NCBI GenBank assembly: GCA_902632575.1 | Contig: CACPCY010000001.1 | Coordinates: 1-64,000, forward strand | Reading direction: 5' to 3' | Origin: an uncultured Alphaproteobacteria bacterium | GTDB lineage: Bacteria > Pseudomonadota > Alphaproteobacteria > HIMB59 | Length of the DNA stretch: 64,000 bases | Part shown: piece after piece, positions 61,531 through 64,000 of the stretch | Position numbering within the stretch: the first letter of the stretch is position 1 | Layout: every line of letters begins with the position of its first letter | Notes under the pieces: model-generated | Told to the model about the DNA's origin: nothing | Seen by the model: the letters and a program-made list of their open reading frames with translations, nothing else | Databases searched by the model: none | Program-made: the position numbers and the translations under genes

Positions 61531-62643
61531 ATGTGGGAATATTATAATCCGGTAAATATTATTTTTGGTTCAGAAAAATTTAGTGAAATTGAACATATAA
61601 TAAGTAATCGAAAGTACATTCTTGTTACCTATCCTGATGATAACTTTGATACATATAGAGCGTTTTTTAACAATTTATCAAATAAGCCTCTAGAAATCTT
61701 TGATGATGTTCAACCAAATCCAGACTATAAAGATTTAATTTCTGCAGGTGAAAAATTTTCAAAAATAGAAAGTCAAATTGATACAGTTGTTGCTCTTGGA
61801 GGCGGCTCTGTCATGGATACGGCCAAAGTGCTTGCGGCTTTTAAAGGTGAAAATAAATATTTAAATGATTTTGTAAGAAATAAAAAATCAGCTTACGTTC
61901 AAGATCCAAAAAAAATTATAGCCATACCTACTACTTCGGGCACATCGAGTGAACTAACGTGTTGGGCTACAGTCTGGGATAATGAGTATAAAAGTAAATT
62001 TTCATTAGCAGATAAATCTTTATATCCTGAAATATCAGTTATTGACCCTAAGTTAACGATCAACAAGCCAAAAAATCTGACTATTTCTTCTGGTCTTGAT
62101 GCATTGTCCCACTCCTTAGAAAGCATTTGGAATGTAAACTCAAATCCGATTTCAACATTTCATGGAATTGCAGGTGCTCAAACCTTGATCGATACACTTC
62201 CAAAACTTGTAAATGATTTAAAAAACATAGAGTTGAGAACTTTAATGGCTAAAGCTTGTGTTCATGCAGGTCTAGCTTTTTCAAATACTAAAACTGCAAT
62301 AGCACATAATATTTCATACCCGATAACAATTAATTTTAATGTTCCACATGGAATAGCTTGTTCCTTTACTTTGCCGACAATAATGAGGAGTCTGATTGGC
62401 CAAGATGAAAAAACAGAAAAATCCCTAGAAAAAATTTATAATGCCAATCTCATTGAGAGCTCAAAAAGACTATCTGAGACATTGAGAATTCTTGAGGCAC
62501 CATTAAATTTAAATGAAATTGGAGTACCAAAAATTGAATGGGATAAATATGTTGAGGATGCTTTTCAAGGTGAAAGAGGAAAAAATTTTATTGGAAATAA
62601 AATCTCATTTGATAAAGCGTGTTCAGAGATGAATTTCTTCTAA
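61531..62643 (+). CDS. iron-containing alcohol dehydrogenase, phosphonoacetaldehyde-reductase-like
   Basis: 370 residues. The group III fold shows NAD-binding GGGSVMDTAK, IPTTSGTSSE, and metal ligands Asp190 and His194 (SGLDALSHSLES), His259 (AIAHNIS) and His273 (VPHGIAC). The beginning YYNPVNIIFG is shared with phosphonoacetaldehyde reductases of phosphonate biosynthesis. Here, next to phnA-phnY, it more likely runs as a 2-hydroxyethylphosphonate dehydrogenase feeding PhnY, which is inference. It starts 5 nt after the MetE-like gene and overlaps trxA by 4 nt, tail to tail. Confidence 0.75.
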   Translation: MWEYYNPVNIIFGSEKFSEIEHIISNRKYILVTYPDDNFDTYRAFFNNLSNKPLEIFDDVQPNPDYKDLISAGEKFSKIESQIDTVVALGGGSVMDTAKVLAAFKGENKYLNDFVRNKKSAYVQDPKKIIAIPTTSGTSSELTCWATVWDNEYKSKFSLADKSLYPEISVIDPKLTINKPKNLTISSGLDALSHSLESIWNVNSNPISTFHGIAGAQTLIDTLPKLVNDLKNIELRTLMAKACVHAGLAFSNTKTAIAHNISYPITINFNVPHGIACSFTLPTIMRSLIGQDEKTEKSLEKIYNANLIESSKRLSETLRILEAPLNLNEIGVPKIEWDKYVEDAFQGERGKNFIGNKISFDKACSEMNFF

Positions 62644-62966
62644 AGTTTACTGTTAATCCAGCTTCTTAAGTCTGCTTCTGAGCCTAAACCAATCTTTGCA
62701 TCAGCCATTGATCCATCTTTAAAGAGTATCATTGTGGGTATACTCCTAATACTAAAGTTTGCTGGTGCTTGAGGATTTTCATCTATATTAATTTTTTTAA
62801 TAGATATCTTATCGCCCATTTCAGAGGCTAAATTATCTAAAATGGGTGCAATAGCCTTACATGGACCACACCACTCAGCCCAAAAATCTACCAAAACAGG
62901 CTTATCTTTTGATCCTTCAAGAACTTTTTGATTAAATTCATCGTCGTTTATTTGTTCAACTGTCAT
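62640..62966 (-). CDS. trxA: thioredoxin
   Basis: 108 residues, a complete classical thioredoxin. The active site is WAEWCGPCKA with PILDNLA after it, and cis-Pro in IRSIPTMILF. It reduces protein disulphides in the cytoplasm with thioredoxin reductase. In alphaproteobacteria trxA usually ends the murU-addB-addA-trxA run; here addB and addA are absent and trxA starts 19 nt after murU. Convergent with the alcohol dehydrogenase gene. Confidence 0.93.
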   Translation of the reverse strand: MTVEQINDDEFNQKVLEGSKDKPVLVDFWAEWCGPCKAIAPILDNLASEMGDKISIKKINIDENPQAPANFSIRSIPTMILFKDGSMADAKIGLGSEADLRSWINSKL

Positions 62967-62985
62967 ATATTTAACATGGTTATTA

Positions 62986-63627
62986 TTATTTGTATTTCAA
63001 ATACTCATCTTTAGTCCCAACATGAGCATTGATTATAGTGGTCTCATATCCATAGATTTTTTCATTTAACGAACAATCTTTCCAAAAATCTTGAATGTTA
63101 AAAATTTCAGGGTAAGGATGCAAAGAGTTTTTTCTAATAATATGACAACCTTGAAATGAAGTATTGTAAAATTTTGATGGAAAGTTAATAAGCCCTTCAT
63201 TATTTACTTCAAGGTCAAAATTATTATTTTTAGAATTTATAAGAAGGACACAATCAAAACTTTTATTTTCATCAAAAAATTTAATTGATTTTTTTAATTC
63301 ATTTTCAAAGGACTGATCCCATAAATTATCTGTATTTAGAATTACTGTATCGTTTCTTTGTATATTTTTGATGCCACCTCCTGTTCCTAAGATAGTTTCT
63401 TCATAAGAAATTGAAATATCAGGGTAATTTTCAGAGACAAATCTCTCCAACATATTATGTTTATAGTGAGTATTGATATAAATTTTATCAAATGACATAT
63501 TTTTAATGAGATCGATTGCATAGCTAATAAGTGTTTTATTTTTTATTTTTAATAAGGGTTTAGGGATATCTTTGGTTAAGTTATCCATTCGCATTCCATA
63601 ACCTGCAGCTAATATTAGAGCGTCCAT
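62986..63627 (-). CDS. murU: N-acetylmuramate-1-phosphate uridylyltransferase-like
   Basis: 213 residues of the nucleotidyltransferase family: ILAAGYGMRMDNLTKDIPKPLL at the start (nucleotide-binding G-x-G-x-R-M and Lys), ETILGTGGGI and NTDNLW. Length and neighbour (AmgK-like kinase directly upstream, no gap) identify MurU, which makes UDP-MurNAc in peptidoglycan recycling. Other sugar-phosphate nucleotidyltransferases are usually longer. trxA follows. Confidence 0.8.
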   Translation of the reverse strand: MDALILAAGYGMRMDNLTKDIPKPLLKIKNKTLISYAIDLIKNMSFDKIYINTHYKHNMLERFVSENYPDISISYEETILGTGGGIKNIQRNDTVILNTDNLWDQSFENELKKSIKFFDENKSFDCVLLINSKNNNFDLEVNNEGLINFPSKFYNTSFQGCHIIRKNSLHPYPEIFNIQDFWKDCSLNEKIYGYETTIINAHVGTKDEYLKYK

Positions 63628-63999
63628 TTAACTTGTTTTGTTATATATCTCCATAAATATTTCTCTTAAATCCCAAAGTCTTAAATATTCGACATGTTTA
63701 AATATTTGAGCCCATGTATTTTTTCTAAAGACTTTAAGATATTTTGGTTTTCCAGCATTATATAATTGCACCCAATTACCAAGAATTCTCAGATTACGTA
63801 AAAGACTAATCATATGAATGTCTGACCTAAGCTGCTTGAGATTAAGTTTCATTCTTCTTGCATAAAGCTTCAATAATTTATCTTCGACTTTGTTAGAATA
63901 AGATCTCCTAGCATCAAAAATCAGTGAAGCAATATCTAATAATGGATGGTTGTAGTGAGTATCTTGATGATCAATAACATAAACTTTTTGATTGTAATA
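63628..63999 (-). CDS. amgK: AmgK-like sugar kinase, 3' part (cut by window edge)
   Basis: The frame runs off the right edge, so only the C-terminal 123 residues are present; a shorter reading from an internal TTG would miss the conserved part. The segment VIDHQDTHYNHPLLDIASLIFDAR (given in part: VIDHQDTHYNHPLLDIAS) is the Asp-containing metal-binding motif of the aminoglycoside phosphotransferase fold, matching AmgK, which phosphorylates MurNAc/GlcNAc at C1. The murU gene abuts it, as in the known amgK-murU pair. Confidence 0.75.
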   Translation of the reverse strand, partial: YYNQKVYVIDHQDTHYNHPLLDIASLIFDARRSYSNKVEDKLLKLYARRMKLNLKQLRSDIHMISLLRNLRILGNWVQLYNAGKPKYLKVFRKNTWAQIFKHVEYLRLWDLREIFMEIYNKTS

Positions 64000-64000
64000 A

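Overview
This window is A+T-rich and gene-dense, with short intergenic gaps, many 1-8 nt gene overlaps and several TTG/GTG starts. The gene families point to a streamlined marine alphaproteobacterium: a DddP-like DMSP lyase, Agl-type and Glp-type sugar/polyol ABC systems, an IolD homologue, PhnA/PhnY phosphonate genes and an AmgK-MurU pair. A SAR11-like or AEGEAN-169/HIMB59-like lineage would fit, but that placement is inference; there is no rRNA or complete marker gene to prove it.

Region by region. (1) About 1-15.1 kb is an accessory region of small, mostly unrecognised genes on both strands. Many products carry signal peptides or CxxC zinc knuckles. Recognisable members are a YugP-like membrane metallopeptidase, a TerB-like zinc-ribbon protein, a YqhA-family membrane protein, a DivIC/FtsB-like protein, a DUF4344-like secreted metallopeptidase, a secreted nuclease, a DadA-like oxidase and a DUF4396 membrane protein. 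The standout is 8782-10167: a secreted PDZ domain fused to a complete pentameric ligand-gated ion channel, next to a small HTH regulator gene. A tRNA-like sequence with no foldable anticodon arm lies at 7613-7702. (2) 15.3-26.8 kb is a nine-gene plus-strand glycoside operon: AglEFG-like transporter, GH4, FMN 2-hydroxy-acid dehydrogenase, two MalK-type ATPases, GH1 and GH42. (3) 26.8-30.5 kb holds an IolD-like TPP enzyme with an SDR, and a divergent D-2-hydroxyacid dehydrogenase. (4) 30.5-38.9 kb is a minus-strand galactoside operon: binding protein, two permeases, MelA (GH4), GalT, GalK, a lactonase, and galE upstream. It has no ATPase gene of its own. (5) 39.0-48.0 kb is a second ABC system with a GlpS/GlpT-type ATPase pair, a PQQ-type aldose dehydrogenase, a zinc alcohol dehydrogenase and a divergent AcoR-like regulator that lacks the AAA+ domain. 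(6) 47.9-53.2 kb has a ferredoxin reductase, a Rieske oxygenase, and a three-gene unit of methyltransferase-like protein, DddP and an SMR-family protein lacking its key glutamate. (7) 53.2-62.6 kb joins a Ugp-type ABC transporter to phosphonoacetate hydrolase, phosphonoacetaldehyde dehydrogenase, a MetE-core-like protein and an iron-dependent alcohol dehydrogenase, with a Pho-box-like repeat. (8) 62.6-64 kb ends with trxA, murU and a cut amgK.

How the genes work together. Regions 2-5 describe import of di- or oligosaccharides, cytoplasmic hydrolysis by GH4/GH1/GH42 enzymes, and entry of galactose into the Leloir pathway (GalK-GalT-GalE). Region 7 describes uptake and oxidation of a two-carbon phosphonate to acetate and phosphate, and region 6 a possible DMSP cleavage step. 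In all four ABC operons the binding-protein gene is followed at once by a strong RNA hairpin, which suggests a common way of making more binding protein than permease. No CRISPR array, rRNA, insertion sequence or prophage was seen, and no gene-free stretch exceeds 300 bases.
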